A stretch of DNA of 64,000 bases. Source: Marinibacterium anthonyi (lineage in GTDB: Bacteria; Pseudomonadota; Alphaproteobacteria; Rhodobacterales; Rhodobacteraceae). The stretch is taken from NCBI GenBank assembly GCA_003217735.2, contig CP031585.1, positions 372,001 through 436,000 on the forward strand, in the 5' to 3' direction. The notes beneath the pieces were generated by a model, which did no database searches, had not been told where the DNA came from, and saw nothing but the letters and a program-made list of their open reading frames with translations. Shown here one piece after another: positions 52,499 through 62,302 of the stretch; within the stretch, counting starts at the first letter, position 1; each line of letters opens with the position of its first letter. The translations under genes and the position numbers were made by a program.

Positions 52499-53415
52499 CC
52501 GACATCGGCATCTGGGGCGTCCCGCTGGCCATCCTGGGCGGCGCCATCCGCGTCTCCACTCCGTTCCTCTTCGTGTCGATCGGCGAATGCCTGACCGAAC
52601 GGTCCGGGCGCATCAACCTTGGTCTCGAAGGCACGCTGGTCTTCGGCGCCATGTCCGGCTACGCCATCGCGTTCCAGACCGGATCGCCCTGGGCCGGCGT
52701 TCTGGCGGCGGCCTTCGCAGGGGGCGTCTTCGGCCTGTTCCACGGCTGGATCTGCAAGTTCAAGGGCGTCAACGACGTGGCCATCGGCATCGCGCTGATG
52801 CTGCTGGGCATGGGGCTGGCGTTCTTTTTCGGCAAACCCTACATCCAGCCCGTCGCCCCCGACCTGCCCGCCATCCCGCTGGGCTGGTGGTCGACCATCC
52901 CGCAGGTGCAGGCGGCGCTTCAGGTCAACGTGCTGTTCATCCTGGGCGGCATCCTTGCCGTCGCCATGGCGTGGATGTTCCGATCCACGAAAATCGGCCT
53001 GACCATCCGCGTCGTGGGCGATTCAACCGACGCCGCCCGCGCCATCGGGTTGAACCCCAACACCGTCCGCCTTCTGTCCACCGCCGCCGGCGGCGCGCTG
53101 GCGGGGGTCGGGGGCGCGTACCTGTCGCTTTACTACCCCGGCAGCTGGAACGAAGGCATCTCGTCAGGGCAGGGCCTGATGGCCGTGGCGCTGGTGATCT
53201 TCGCCCGCTGGAACCCGATCTACTGCTTCTGGGCGGCGCTTCTGTTCGGCGGCGCGGGCGCGCTGGGGCCGGCGTTGCAATCGGTCGGCGTCACCTCGGG
53301 CTACTACCTCTTCTTCGCGGCGCCCTACGTGCTGACACTGGCCCTGCTGATCTTCACCTCCTCCCCCGACAAGGCCATGGACGGCGCCCCGGGCGAGCTG
53401 AGCCTCAACAAGTAA
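52495..53415 (+). CDS. BMP-type ABC transporter permease 2
   Basis: A 306-residue permease of the same class, with LTERSGRINLGLEGTLVFGA and GDSTDAARAIGLNP motifs. It pairs with permease 1. The formamidase gene begins 11 bases downstream behind AAGGAG. Confidence 0.9.
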   Translation: MTDIGIWGVPLAILGGAIRVSTPFLFVSIGECLTERSGRINLGLEGTLVFGAMSGYAIAFQTGSPWAGVLAAAFAGGVFGLFHGWICKFKGVNDVAIGIALMLLGMGLAFFFGKPYIQPVAPDLPAIPLGWWSTIPQVQAALQVNVLFILGGILAVAMAWMFRSTKIGLTIRVVGDSTDAARAIGLNPNTVRLLSTAAGGALAGVGGAYLSLYYPGSWNEGISSGQGLMAVALVIFARWNPIYCFWAALLFGGAGALGPALQSVGVTSGYYLFFAAPYVLTLALLIFTSSPDKAMDGAPGELSLNK

Positions 53416-53426
53416 GGAGTTCCCCC

Positions 53427-54443
53427 ATGAACGGACTTGGCGGGTTGAACAAATCCGAAAACGGCGTGGTCATCGGCCTCGTCCAGCTGAAACTGCCCAC
53501 GGTGGTGACCAAGGCCGACCTGGCCGCGCAGACCGCGCGCATCGTCGACCTGGTCGGCAAGGCGCGGCGCAACATGGGCACGATGGACCTGGTGGTCTTT
53601 CCCGAATACGCGCTGCACGGCCTGTCCATGGACATCAACCCGGACATCATGTGTTCGATGGATGGGCCCGAGGTCGCGGCCTTCAGGCAGGCCTGTATCG
53701 ACAACCGGATCTGGGGCTGCTTTTCCATCATGGAGATCAACCCCGGCGGCATGCCCTACAATTCCGGCCTGATCATCGACGACCAGGGCGAGATCCAGCT
53801 GTATTACCGCAAGATGCACCCCTGGGTCCCGGTCGAACCGTGGGAGCCGGGCGACCAGGGCATCCCGGTTTGCGACGGCCCGAACGGATCCAAGATCGCG
53901 CTGATCATCTGCCACGACGGCATGTTCCCCGAAATGGCCCGCGAATGCGCCTATAAAGGCGCCGAGATCATGATCCGCACCGCCGGCTATACCGCCCCGA
54001 TCCGGGATTCGTGGCGCTTTACCAACCAATCCAACGCCTTCTGCAACCTGATGGCCACGGCCAACGTCTGCATGTGCGGATCCGACGGCACGTTCGATTC
54101 CATGGGCGAGGCCATGATCTGCAACTTCGACGGCTCGGTCATCGCCCATGGCACGACCGGCCGCGCGGACGAGATCATCACCGCCGAAATCCGCCCCGAC
54201 CTGATCCGCGAGGCGCGCACCGGCTGGGGCGTGGAAAACAACCCCTACCAGTTCGGCCATCGCGGCTATGTCGCGGTCAAGGGCGGCGCGCAGGATTGCC
54301 CCTATACCTACATGACCGACCTGGCCGCCGGCCAATACCGCCTGCCGTGGGAGGACGAGGTCAAGGTGACCGACGGCACCGGCTTCGGGTTCCCGGAACC
54401 CACACGTCTTTACGGTGAGACCAGGAAGGACGCCGCCGAATGA
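53427..54443 (+). CDS. amiF: Formamidase (nitrilase superfamily)
   Basis: A 338-residue nitrilase-fold enzyme closely resembling AmiF, which hydrolyses formamide to formate and ammonia. The Glu-Lys-Cys triad is Glu60 (VVFPEY), Lys129 (YYRKMHPW) and Cys162 (IICHDGM). The C-terminal [14 protein letters not shown] and [12 protein letters not shown] segments are typical of AmiF rather than AmiE. Placed in an operon for ureide hydrolysis, it may instead act on another small amide. Overlaps the next gene by 4 bases. Confidence 0.85.
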   Translation: MNGLGGLNKSENGVVIGLVQLKLPTVVTKADLAAQTARIVDLVGKARRNMGTMDLVVFPEYALHGLSMDINPDIMCSMDGPEVAAFRQACIDNRIWGCFSIMEINPGGMPYNSGLIIDDQGEIQLYYRKMHPWVPVEPWEPGDQGIPVCDGPNGSKIALIICHDGMFPEMARECAYKGAEIMIRTAGYTAPIRDSWRFTNQSNAFCNLMATANVCMCGSDGTFDSMGEAMICNFDGSVIAHGTTGRADEIITAEIRPDLIREARTGWGVENNPYQFGHRGYVAVKGGAQDCPYTYMTDLAAGQYRLPWEDEVKVTDGTGFGFPEPTRLYGETRKDAAE

Positions 54444-55117
54444 CCTATGTCGACGCCAACCCGTATCAATGGCCGTACAACGGCGATCTGCGGCCCGAAA
54501 ACACGGCGCTGATCATCATCGACATGCAGACCGATTTCTGCGGCAAGGGCGGTTATGTGGACGCGATGGGCTATGACCTGTCGCTGACGCAGGCCCCGAT
54601 CGCGCCGATCAAGTCGGTGCTCGAGGCGATGCGGAAAAAGGGCTATTACATCTTCCACACCCGCGAAGGCCATCGCCCCGATCTGTCTGACCTGCCGAAG
54701 AACAAGCGCTGGCGGTCGCAGCAGATCGGCGCGGGCATCGGCGATCCGGGCCCCTGCGGCAAGATCCTGGTGCGCGGCGAACCCGGCTGGGACATCATCG
54801 ACGAACTGTATCCGGCGTCCGGAGAGATCATCATCGACAAGCCGGGCAAGGGATCGTTCTGCGCCACTGACCTGGAACTGATCCTGCGCCAGAAGGGCAT
54901 CGAAAACCTGATCCTGACCGGCATCACGACGGACGTCTGCGTGTCGACCACCATGCGCGAAGCCAACGACCGCGGTTTCGAATGCCTGGTGCTGTCGGAT
55001 TGCTGCGGCGCCACCGACCCCGGCAACCACGACGCGGCGCTGAAGATGGTGACCATGCAGGGCGGCGTCTTTGGCGCAGTGTCGGACAGCGCGAAACTCA
55101 TCGAGGCTCTCGGCTGA
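54440..55117 (+). CDS. biuH: Biuret amidohydrolase
   Basis: A 225-residue isochorismatase-fold cysteine hydrolase. The catalytic residues Asp28 ([11 protein letters not shown]), Lys134 ([10 protein letters not shown]) and Cys167 ([13 protein letters not shown]) have exactly the spacing of the triad in rhizobial BiuH. The N-terminal [20 protein letters not shown] also fits that enzyme. It turns biuret into allophanate and ammonia. It lies between the formamidase (overlap) and the ring-opening hydrolase (1-base gap). Confidence 0.87.
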   Translation: MTYVDANPYQWPYNGDLRPENTALIIIDMQTDFCGKGGYVDAMGYDLSLTQAPIAPIKSVLEAMRKKGYYIFHTREGHRPDLSDLPKNKRWRSQQIGAGIGDPGPCGKILVRGEPGWDIIDELYPASGEIIIDKPGKGSFCATDLELILRQKGIENLILTGITTDVCVSTTMREANDRGFECLVLSDCCGATDPGNHDAALKMVTMQGGVFGAVSDSAKLIEALG

Positions 55118-55118
55118 C

Positions 55119-56216
55119 ATGCCCCGCGCCCGGTTGCACCTGATCCCGACCGCTTCTCCCGATGACACATCCGGGCTGCGTGCCCATATCGACGCCGGCA
55201 CGATCGACCCAAAGGCGCTTGTCGCCATCCTTGGCAAGACCGAGGGCAACGGCTGCGTCAACGATTTCACCCGCGCGTTTTCCGTCCAGGCCCTGACGGC
55301 GGCCCTGGGCGATGACGCCGAAGGGGTCGCCATGGTCATGTCGGGCGGCACCGAAGGCGGCCTGTCCCCCCATATCCTGACCTTCGAGGTGCTGGACGAC
55401 GGGGATAGCCCGCAACCAGGCCCCGAAACAGGGCCCGAAACAGGCCCCGAAACAGGTCCCGCCATGGCCATCGGGTCCGTCATCACCCGCGACCTTCGCC
55501 CCGAAGAAATCGGCACCGTCGCGCAGATCGAACTTGTCGCCGAAGGCGTGGCGCAGGCCATGGCAAAGGCCGGCATCACCGACCCGGGCGACGTGCATTT
55601 CGTCCAGATCAAATGCCCCCTGCTGACCGCCGCCCGCGTCGCCGACGCCGCCACGCGCGAGGAGGCCACCGTCACCACCGACACGCTGAAATCCATGGGG
55701 TTTTCGCGCGGTGCCTCGGCCCTTGGCGTGGCCGTCGCCCTGGGCGAGGCCACCCCGGATGACGCCGTGCCCGCCCTGCTGAGCGACCCGTCGGTCTATT
55801 CCGGCCGCGCCAGCACGTCGGCGGGGATCGAGCTGATGGGCCACGAGATCATCCTGCTGGGGATGAGCGCGGCGTGGTCCGGCCCGCTGGCGATCGACCA
55901 TGCGGTCATGGCCGACCAGATCGACATCCGCGCGGTGCTCGACGCGATGGTGCGGCTGGATATCGGCCCCCACACGACGCTCAAGGCGCTGCTGGCCAAG
56001 GCCGAACCGGGCACCACCGGGCGGATCCGGGGCAACCGCCACATCATGCTGGATGACAGCGACATCGCCGCCACCCGCCACGCCCGCGCCTTTGTCGGCG
56101 GCGCGCTGGCCGGGATCACCGGGCGCACCGACATCTACGTTTCGGGCGGCGCCGAACACCAGGGGCCGGACGGCGGCGGCCCGGTGGCGATCATCGCGGA
56201 AAGGACCACCCAATGA
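55119..56216 (+). CDS. atzD: Cyanuric acid hydrolase / barbiturase family enzyme
   Basis: A 365-residue ring-opening amidohydrolase. Three homologous units each supply a Lys and a Ser motif: GKTEGNGCVNDFTR with MSGGTEGGLSPH, VQIKCPLLT with FSRGASALG, and LLAKAEPGTTG with VSGGAEHQGPDGGGP. The family opens cyanuric acid (to carboxybiuret, then biuret) or barbiturate. The biuret and allophanate hydrolases next to it favour cyanuric acid. Residues about 101-112 are a threefold GPET repeat, absent from family members I know. Its stop overlaps the ATPase start. Confidence 0.85.
   Translation: MPRARLHLIPTASPDDTSGLRAHIDAGTIDPKALVAILGKTEGNGCVNDFTRAFSVQALTAALGDDAEGVAMVMSGGTEGGLSPHILTFEVLDDGDSPQPGPETGPETGPETGPAMAIGSVITRDLRPEEIGTVAQIELVAEGVAQAMAKAGITDPGDVHFVQIKCPLLTAARVADAATREEATVTTDTLKSMGFSRGASALGVAVALGEATPDDAVPALLSDPSVYSGRASTSAGIELMGHEIILLGMSAAWSGPLAIDHAVMADQIDIRAVLDAMVRLDIGPHTTLKALLAKAEPGTTGRIRGNRHIMLDDSDIAATRHARAFVGGALAGITGRTDIYVSGGAEHQGPDGGGPVAIIAERTTQ
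55419..55454 (+). repeat. In-frame 12-base triplicate within atzD
   Basis: GGCCCCGAAACA, GGGCCCGAAACA and GGCCCCGAAACA follow each other exactly, coding for GPET three times. It lies between the first and second units of the enzyme, probably in a surface linker, and keeps the frame. Confidence 0.9.
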
Positions 56217-57730
56217 CAGACGCCCCAAGGGCCATCGAGGTCGAAGCCGTCGCCATGACCATGCGCTTCGGCGCGTTCACCGCGCTGGACAATGTCACGC
56301 TGAAGGTGCGCAAGGGCACGTTTCACGCGCTTCTGGGCGAAAACGGTGCGGGCAAGTCGACGCTGGTGAAATGCATGATGGGGTTCTACCACGCCACCGA
56401 AGGCAACGTTCTGGTCGATGGCCGCGACGCCCTGATCCGCGATCCCGTCGATGCCCAGAAACTGGGCCTGGGCATGGTCTACCAGCATTTCACCCTGGTC
56501 CCGTCGCTGACCGGGGCCGAAAACCTGGTGATCTCGCGCGCCGATGCGCCGGGGGTCATCCAGTGGCGCGCCGAACGCGCGCGGCTTGACGATTTCCTGG
56601 CCTCGATGCCCTTCAAGGTCCCGCTCGACCGCCCCGTTTCGCGCCTGTCGGCGGGCGAAAAGCAGAAGCTGGAGATCCTGAAACAGCTCTACCTCGGTTC
56701 CCGCTTCCTGATCCTCGATGAACCCACATCCGTCCTGACCCCGGCCGAGGCCGACGAGGTGCTGGGCCATGTGCGCGCGCTGTGCGAGGCGGGCCAGATC
56801 TCGGTCCTGATGATCACCCACAAGTTCCGCGAAGTGACCGCCTTTGCCGATGACGTGTCGGTCCTGCGGCGCGGGCAGTTGGCCGGGCATGGCGCGGTCA
56901 GCGACCTGTCCCACGACGACATGGCGCGCATGATGATGGGCGCCCAGCCCGAAACGGCGCAGGTCACGCGGTCCGACACCGCCGGCGCGCCGGTGCTGAC
57001 GCTGAGCCACGCGACGGCATCCGACCGATCCGGCCTGAAATCCATCGACATCGACGCGCTGGAGGTGAAGGCGGGCGAGATCCTTGGTGTCGCCGGCGTG
57101 TCGGGCAACGGCCAGACCGAACTGATGGAGATGCTGACCGGCCAGCGCCGCCTGTCGGGCGGCGAGATCCGCATTCACGGGGCGCCCTACCACGCGACGC
57201 GCAAGGAACAGAAGGCGCTGAAGGTCCGCTATCTGCCCGAGGAACCGCTGCACAACGCCTGCGCCCCGCGCATGTCGGTGGCCGAAAACATCGCCTTCCG
57301 CATCTTCGACGAGGACGGCGGAAAGCCCCGGTTCTGGAAGAACGCCCGCCAGATCCTGTCCAATGCCGAGGCGCGGATCGCCGAGTTCAACGTCAAGACG
57401 ACCTCGCCCCATTCGCCCATCGCCGCGCTGTCTGGCGGCAATGTCCAGCGCGCCGTGCTGTCGCGTGAACTGAGTGGCGATGTCGATCTGCTGATCGTCG
57501 CGAACCCCTGTTTCGGACTGGATTTCGCCGCCGTCGCCGCCATCCGCGACCGGATCGTGCAGGCGCGCAACCGGGGTGTCGCCGTTCTGCTGATCTCGGA
57601 AGACCTGGACGAGATCCTGGAACTGTCGGACCGCATCGTCGTGATGAGCGAAGGCCAGATCGCATTCGAGACAACGTCCCAAAACGCGGACACAGCCGAA
57701 ATCGGGTCCTACATGGCGGGGCATGCGTGA
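56213..57730 (+). CDS. BMP-type ABC transporter, double ATPase
   Basis: A 505-residue protein with two ABC domains, as in RbsA/YufO-type importers. Domain 1 is canonical: Walker [10 protein letters not shown], signature LSAGEKQ, Walker B FLILDEP, H-loop ITHK. Domain 2 is of the usual degenerate type: GVSGNGQTE for Walker A, signature [15 protein letters not shown] for Walker B, and SED where the H-loop His would be. It completes the importer encoded at 50242-53415, although three enzyme genes separate them. Confidence 0.9.
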   Translation: MTDAPRAIEVEAVAMTMRFGAFTALDNVTLKVRKGTFHALLGENGAGKSTLVKCMMGFYHATEGNVLVDGRDALIRDPVDAQKLGLGMVYQHFTLVPSLTGAENLVISRADAPGVIQWRAERARLDDFLASMPFKVPLDRPVSRLSAGEKQKLEILKQLYLGSRFLILDEPTSVLTPAEADEVLGHVRALCEAGQISVLMITHKFREVTAFADDVSVLRRGQLAGHGAVSDLSHDDMARMMMGAQPETAQVTRSDTAGAPVLTLSHATASDRSGLKSIDIDALEVKAGEILGVAGVSGNGQTELMEMLTGQRRLSGGEIRIHGAPYHATRKEQKALKVRYLPEEPLHNACAPRMSVAENIAFRIFDEDGGKPRFWKNARQILSNAEARIAEFNVKTTSPHSPIAALSGGNVQRAVLSRELSGDVDLLIVANPCFGLDFAAVAAIRDRIVQARNRGVAVLLISEDLDEILELSDRIVVMSEGQIAFETTSQNADTAEIGSYMAGHA

Positions 57731-58395
57731 TGAAGACGATCCAGGCAGATCCCTTCGACTTCCCCTTCGATCCCGCCACCACGGGCCTTGTCGTCATCGA
57801 CATGCAGCGCGATTTCTGCGAGCCGGGCGGCTTTGGGGAAACACTGGGCAACGATGTCTCACTTCTGAGACAGATCATCCCGACCACCGCCCGCCTGATC
57901 GCCGGATTCCGGATGGCCGGTCTGCCCGTGATCCACACGCGCGAATGCCACAAGCCGGACCTGTCGGACCTGCCGCCCAGCAAACGCGACCGGGGCAATC
58001 CCAGCCTGCGCATCGGCGATCCCGGGCCCATGGGGCGCATCCTGATCGCGGGCGAGGACGGCGCCGACATCATCCCCGAACTGTATCCGATCGAAGGCGA
58101 GACCGTCATCGACAAGCCCGGCAAGGGCGCGTTTCACGGCACGGTCTTCGGGGACGTCCTGAAGGAAAAGGGCCTGAAGCACCTGGTCTTCGCCGGGGTC
58201 ACGACGGAGGTCTGCGTGCAGACCACCATGCGCGAGGCCAACGACCGGGGCTATGACTGCCTGTTGGCAACCGATGCGACCGAAAGCTATTTCCCCGCCT
58301 TCAAGCAGGCCGCCATCGCCATGATCACCGCGCAGGGCGGCATCGTCGGCTGGGCCGCGCCCACGGACGCAATCCTGAAGGCGCTCGATGCTTGA
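57730..58395 (+). CDS. trtA: Triuret-hydrolase-like cysteine hydrolase (second isochorismatase paralogue)
   Basis: A 221-residue paralogue of the neighbouring BiuH. Triad: Asp24 ([11 protein letters not shown]), Lys129 ([10 protein letters not shown]), Cys162 ([13 protein letters not shown]). The N-terminal [20 protein letters not shown] and the ...[14 protein letters not shown] stretch agree with what I recall of triuret hydrolase TrtA. The assignment rests on that resemblance; biuret or another ureide remains possible. ATG at 57730 shares one base with the ATPase stop (TGATG). Confidence 0.65.
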   Translation: MKTIQADPFDFPFDPATTGLVVIDMQRDFCEPGGFGETLGNDVSLLRQIIPTTARLIAGFRMAGLPVIHTRECHKPDLSDLPPSKRDRGNPSLRIGDPGPMGRILIAGEDGADIIPELYPIEGETVIDKPGKGAFHGTVFGDVLKEKGLKHLVFAGVTTEVCVQTTMREANDRGYDCLLATDATESYFPAFKQAAIAMITAQGGIVGWAAPTDAILKALDA

Positions 58396-58720
58396 ACCAA
58401 AGATCACCCGCGACCTTCTGGGCGGCGGCTGGAAGGACCTGGATTACGAGCCCTTCAAGCCCGGCATCGTGGCGCATTGGCTGCTGAGGGGCGAACCCGG
58501 CATCGCGATCCTGTGGTACGAACCGGGCGCCTGCGCGCCGCTGCACCTGCATGTGGACGTGGAAACCATCCTGGTGCTGGACGGCAGCCAGTCGGATGAA
58601 TTCGGCACCTATGAAAAGGGGGATTTCGTCATCAACCCCAGGGGCAGCCAGCATGCGGTGCACAGCGAGCACGGCTGTGTCGTGCTTTTGACCTACACGA
58701 AACCCGTGCGTTTCCTGTGA
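58388..58720 (+). CDS. Small cupin-domain protein
   Basis: A 110-residue single-domain cupin of the ChrR/RmlC type with metal-ligand pattern [16 protein letters not shown] and a later His in [12 protein letters not shown]. It overlaps the preceding gene by 8 bases and is the last gene of the operon. It may be a cyclic-amide or carboxybiuret-handling enzyme, or a regulator; no evidence decides. Confidence 0.8.
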   Translation: MLEPKITRDLLGGGWKDLDYEPFKPGIVAHWLLRGEPGIAILWYEPGACAPLHLHVDVETILVLDGSQSDEFGTYEKGDFVINPRGSQHAVHSEHGCVVLLTYTKPVRFL

Positions 58721-58745
58721 CGGGGCGGGGGGTGATGTCGTCCGG

Positions 58746-58786
58746 AAAAAAAATCGGCGCATTCGTTGAACCGATCCGCGCGCCGA
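58746..58786 (-). terminator. Orphan intrinsic terminator on the minus strand
   Basis: On the minus strand TCGGCGC (58786-58780) pairs with GCGCCGA (58760-58754) across a 19-base loop and is followed by eight T (58753-58746). No gene on the minus strand ends here, so it may terminate an unannotated RNA from 58787-59032. Confidence 0.65.
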
Positions 58787-59032
58787 TACGACCCATGAGT
58801 GAACCGAGCGGGAAGAGTCATCCCCGCCGGGGATAGGACCAGGGAATAGTTCAGAAGATTTCATCGGCCGGAGTTCCGGCCGGGCCCCTGCAATTACGCA
58901 GCCGCAAGGCAGGGGGTCCGTGCCGGTCCGGCCTTTTTCTCTCCAAGGTCATCAGCCCTCTCGGGCTGCCTCGCGCCGTTTCGGGCACGACAGCGTGGGC
59001 GCGATTCTCGGGACGCGGCGGTGTCGCCCATG
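58787..59032 (-). ncRNA. Candidate structured small RNA
   Basis: This gene-free stretch between the orphan terminator and the tRNA terminator is full of short perfect stems: ATCCCC-GCC-GGGGAT, CGGCCGGA-GT-TCCGGCCG (58865-58882), CCCCTG/CAGGGG across 19 bases, and AGCCC/GGGCT with a GAGA tetraloop on the minus strand. Open frames here look random. I do not recognise SRP RNA, 6S RNA or tmRNA. A minus-strand small RNA ending at 58746 is inferred from the terminator. Extent uncertain. Confidence 0.35.
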
Positions 59033-59062
59033 AAAAAAGGCGCCCCAAGGGACGCCTTTTTT
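59033..59062. terminator. Bidirectional intrinsic terminator after tRNA-Pro
   Basis: GGCGCCC and its near-complement GGGACGCC form a short stem flanked by A6 on one side and T6 on the other, 5 bases past the tRNA 3' end. It should end the tRNA transcript. Confidence 0.85.
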
Positions 59063-59066
59063 CATT

Positions 59067-59143
59067 TGGTCGGAGTAGCAGGATTCGAACCTACGACCCC
59101 TGCCTCCCGAAGACAGTGCTCTACCAGGCTGAGCTATACTCCG
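59067..59143 (-). tRNA. tRNA-Pro (anticodon CGG)
   Basis: Minus-strand cloverleaf: acceptor CGGAGTA/TACTCCG, D-arm GCTC/GAGC, anticodon stem CTGTC/GGCAG with loop TTCGGGA (anticodon CGG), T-arm GTAGG/CCTGC with TTCGAAT, then ACCA, so CCA is encoded. It reads proline CCG codons. Confidence 0.95.
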
Positions 59144-59189
59144 ACCGTGACGGACCCTGTATTGGGTCCGCAGGGGATTTGCAATAGCC

Positions 59190-60170
59190 TCACGCGGGTC
59201 TTTTCGCGGAACGTCGGATCAGGCCTTGCAGCATCTGGATCCGGGGCGCCGTGGGCATGCCGATGCGCGACTTGGTGTTGACCACCGGACGGTTTTCCGA
59301 CGTGCCGCCGAAGTTTTCGCGCACGACGATGTACAGCCCCGACGAAATGATGATTCCCGCCCCGATCCAGGTCACCGTGTCCGGGACCTCGTCGAAGAAG
59401 ATGCCGCCATAGATCGCGGCCCAGATCATCTGGGAATACTGCATCGGCGCCACGATGGCCGCGTCGCCGGACTTGTAGGCCTGGATCAGGCACAGCCCGC
59501 CGAAAAAGGCGAAACAGGCCATCACGCCCTGCAGGCCAAGGCCTTCGACCTTGATCGGTTCGTAGACGAAGGGCATGGCGATGGCCATGATGATGAAGTT
59601 CGCCATCATCGGGTACAGCAGCAGCACGGCGGACCGTTCTTCCTGCCCGATCTTGCGCACGATGATCGCCGCCAGCGCGCCGAAGAAGGCGCCGGTCAGC
59701 GCGGCCAGGTGGCCCAGTCCCAGATCGGCCCCGCCACCGGGGCGCAGCACGACGATGACGCCCAGAAGGCCGACGGCCACGGCGCCCCACCGGTGCGGCC
59801 CGACCGATTCCCCCAGTATGGGGATCGACAGGACGGTGATCAGCAGCGGCATGGTGAAGATGATGGCATAGACCTGCGCCATCGGCAGGGCCGAGAAGGC
59901 GAAGAACACGCAGATTCCCGAAATCACCGCCGACACGGTGCGCAGCGCGGTCCACCAGGGGTGGCGCGGGATCAGGTTGCCCTGGGTCTTGTCCCGCATC
60001 AGCATGAGCATCACCAGCGGGAAGCTGAAGAGAACGCCGAAGAAGATGATCTGGAACGTCGAATAGCTAAGTCCAAGGGTCTTCACGATCACATCGTGGG
60101 TCGAAAAGATTCCGTAGGCGGCCAGCGCGAAGGCAACGCCGCGAAGATTGTTCTTTGCGGTATCAGTCAT
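59190..60170 (-). CDS. DMT-family (EamA) transporter
   Basis: A 326-residue inner-membrane protein with ten predicted helices and two EamA repeats (about 12-145 and 160-290). Such proteins export metabolites or amino acids; the substrate is unknown. The ATG at 60170 has AGGA 10 bases upstream; the longer frame adds a non-hydrophobic extension. It lies upstream of the tRNA on the same strand. Confidence 0.88.
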   Translation of the reverse strand: MTDTAKNNLRGVAFALAAYGIFSTHDVIVKTLGLSYSTFQIIFFGVLFSFPLVMLMLMRDKTQGNLIPRHPWWTALRTVSAVISGICVFFAFSALPMAQVYAIIFTMPLLITVLSIPILGESVGPHRWGAVAVGLLGVIVVLRPGGGADLGLGHLAALTGAFFGALAAIIVRKIGQEERSAVLLLYPMMANFIIMAIAMPFVYEPIKVEGLGLQGVMACFAFFGGLCLIQAYKSGDAAIVAPMQYSQMIWAAIYGGIFFDEVPDTVTWIGAGIIISSGLYIVVRENFGGTSENRPVVNTKSRIGMPTAPRIQMLQGLIRRSAKRPA

Positions 60171-60322
60171 GTGTATAAATTCCTGGCTGTTGACGACGAC
60201 CAAATCGTCAACGCAGGAGAACGTCAAGCGGTCCAAACGGAAACTTGTCGGTGGTTGCCGGGGCTGCCCGGTGCTTCAGCGAAAGATCGCTTTGGCCCCG
60301 GGTTCGCGGCCTTCAACCCAAC

Positions 60323-61021
60323 TCAGGCCTGGACAGGGTCCTTGCCGATCACGTTGTAGCACAGCGCCCCCAGCGCACCGCCCGCCAGCGGAGCCACCCA
60401 GAACAGCCACAGCTGCATGATCCACGGCCCCCCCGCCACCAGCGCCTGCGACGTGCTGCGCGCCGGGTTGACCGATGTATTGGTGATCGGAATGCTGATC
60501 AGGTGGATCAGTGTCAGCGCCAGCCCGATGGCGATCGGCGCGAACCCCGCCGGCGCGCGCGCATCGGTGGCGCCCAGGATGACGATCAGGAAGAAGGCGG
60601 TCAGCACCACCTCGGCCACCAGGCCCGCGCCCAGGCTGTACCCCCCCGGCGACAGCGGCCCGTACCCGTTCGCGGCAAACCCGTCGGCGCGCGTGAACCC
60701 GTCGACCCCGCTGGCGATGACATACAGCACCAGCGCCGCCAGGATCGCGCCCACCAGCTGCGCCACCCAGTAGGGCAGCAGCTCGGCCTTTTCATGGCGC
60801 CCGGCCACCACCAGCCCCAGCGTCACCGCCGGGTTGAAATGCCCGCCCGAAATATGCCCCACGGCAAAGGCCATGGTCAGCACCGTCAGCCCGAAGGCAA
60901 AGGCCACCCCGGCAAAGCCGATGCCCAGCCCCGGAAAGGCCGCCGCGAAGATCGCCGCGCCGCAACCGCCGAATACCAGCCAGAATGTGCCGAATGCCTC
61001 GGCCGCCAATTTCCTGTTCAT
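60323..61021 (-). CDS. aqpZ: Aquaporin Z-type water channel
   Basis: A 232-residue major intrinsic protein with six helices and both pore NPA motifs ([11 protein letters not shown] and [14 protein letters not shown]). The Arg after the second NPA and the aquaporin-like (not glycerol-facilitator) length support a water channel. The ATG at 61021 is used; the long open frame before it is a shadow of leuB. Confidence 0.93.
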   Translation of the reverse strand: MNRKLAAEAFGTFWLVFGGCGAAIFAAAFPGLGIGFAGVAFAFGLTVLTMAFAVGHISGGHFNPAVTLGLVVAGRHEKAELLPYWVAQLVGAILAALVLYVIASGVDGFTRADGFAANGYGPLSPGGYSLGAGLVAEVVLTAFFLIVILGATDARAPAGFAPIAIGLALTLIHLISIPITNTSVNPARSTSQALVAGGPWIMQLWLFWVAPLAGGALGALCYNVIGKDPVQA

Positions 61022-61089
61022 GATCGTTAACCCCTGACCTCCCGGTCCCTGCACCGGGCCACCAGGGGAGGGTACCACAACCGAAACAA

Positions 61090-61114
61090 GAAAGCGCCCG
61101 AGAAGGGCGCTTTC
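61090..61114 (-). terminator. Intrinsic-type hairpin after leuB
   Basis: GAAAGCGCCC pairs perfectly with GGGCGCTTTC around GAGAA, 29 bases past the leuB stop. The T's are inside the stem and no run follows, so termination is probable but not certain. Confidence 0.6.
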
Positions 61115-61143
61115 GGTGACGTACAGCGGTTGTGTGCCGGGGA

Positions 61144-62247
61144 TCAGAGCGACGCTTCGAGCGCCGCCAGGATCGCATCGCCCATGCCGGTGGTGGTCAC
61201 CGGTTGAACGCCCTCTTCGCCCAGCAGGTCGGGGGTGCGCACGCCGTCGGCCAGCACCGTCTCGATCGCGGCTTCCAGCCGGTCGGCTTCCTCGCCCGCG
61301 TCGAAGGAATAGCGCAGCGCCATGGCAAAGCTGAGAACGCAGGCGATCGGGTTCGCCTTGCCCTGGCCCGCGATGTCGGGGGCGGACCCGTGCACGGGTT
61401 CGTACAGCGCCTTGGGCCGGCCATTGGCCATCGGCGCGCCCAGGCTTGCCGACGGCAGCATGCCAAGGCTGCCGGTCAGCATCGCGGCCAGGTCCGACAG
61501 CATGTCGCCGAACAGGTTGTCGGTCACGATCACGTCGAACTGCTTGGGCCAGCGGGTCAGCTGCATGGCGCCGGCATCGGCATACATGTGGCTCAGCTTC
61601 ACCTCGGGGTAGTCCTTGGACACCTCGGTCACCACCTGGCGCCACAGCACGCCCGATTCCATGACGTTGGCCTTTTCCATCGAACACAGCTTCTTGTCGC
61701 GCCGCATCGCCAGCTCGAACGCCGACCGTGCCACCCGCTCGATCTCGGATTCGGTATACCGCTGGGTGTTGATGCCCACGCGTTCGTTGCCTTCCTCGAT
61801 GATCCCGCGCGGCTCGCCGAAATAGATGCCCGACGTCAGTTCGCGCACGATCATGATGTCCAGGCCCGCGACGACCTCCTTCTTCAGCGACGAGAAATCG
61901 GCCAGCGCGTCAAAGCACTGCGCCGGGCGCAGGTTGGCGTACAGGTCCATTTCCTTGCGCAGGCGCAGCAGCCCCCGTTCGGGCTTCACCGAGAAGTCCA
62001 GCTCGTCGTACTTGGGCCCGCCCACGGCGCCCAGCAGGACGGCGTCGACCTCCTGGGCCCGGGCCATCGTGGCGTCGGTCAGCGGCGTGCCATGGGCGTC
62101 GTAGGCCGCGCCGCCCACCAGGTCCTCGCTCACGTCGAAGACCAGGCCGCGCTTGGTGCCGTACCAGTCGATGACGCGGCGGACCTCGGCCATGACTTCC
62201 GGGCCGATCCCGTCGCCGGGAAGGATAAGGATGGACGGATTGGACAT
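61144..62247 (-). CDS. leuB: 3-isopropylmalate dehydrogenase
   Basis: A 367-residue NAD-dependent enzyme of leucine synthesis. It has [13 protein letters not shown] at the start, [16 protein letters not shown], the substrate-binding [15 protein letters not shown], the Tyr-Lys pair region and [16 protein letters not shown] near the end. Length is normal. It is transcribed alone, ahead of the aquaporin gene. Confidence 0.96.
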   Translation of the reverse strand: MSNPSILILPGDGIGPEVMAEVRRVIDWYGTKRGLVFDVSEDLVGGAAYDAHGTPLTDATMARAQEVDAVLLGAVGGPKYDELDFSVKPERGLLRLRKEMDLYANLRPAQCFDALADFSSLKKEVVAGLDIMIVRELTSGIYFGEPRGIIEEGNERVGINTQRYTESEIERVARSAFELAMRRDKKLCSMEKANVMESGVLWRQVVTEVSKDYPEVKLSHMYADAGAMQLTRWPKQFDVIVTDNLFGDMLSDLAAMLTGSLGMLPSASLGAPMANGRPKALYEPVHGSAPDIAGQGKANPIACVLSFAMALRYSFDAGEEADRLEAAIETVLADGVRTPDLLGEEGVQPVTTTGMGDAILAALEASL

Positions 62248-62302
62248 GCGGGTACCCCCCTGAAAGATATCCCGTCTCAGCTACCGCCCCGCGCGGTGGA
62301 CG

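Noticed and set aside
58851-59048. 65-codon minus-strand frame in the candidate sRNA region
   Set aside because: No start signal and no conserved character; the stems and terminator argue for RNA instead.
59021-59281. 86-codon plus-strand frame across the tRNA
   Set aside because: It reads through the tRNA-Pro gene and its terminator in antisense; translated antisense tRNA commonly gives this GFEPTTPASRRQ-like string.
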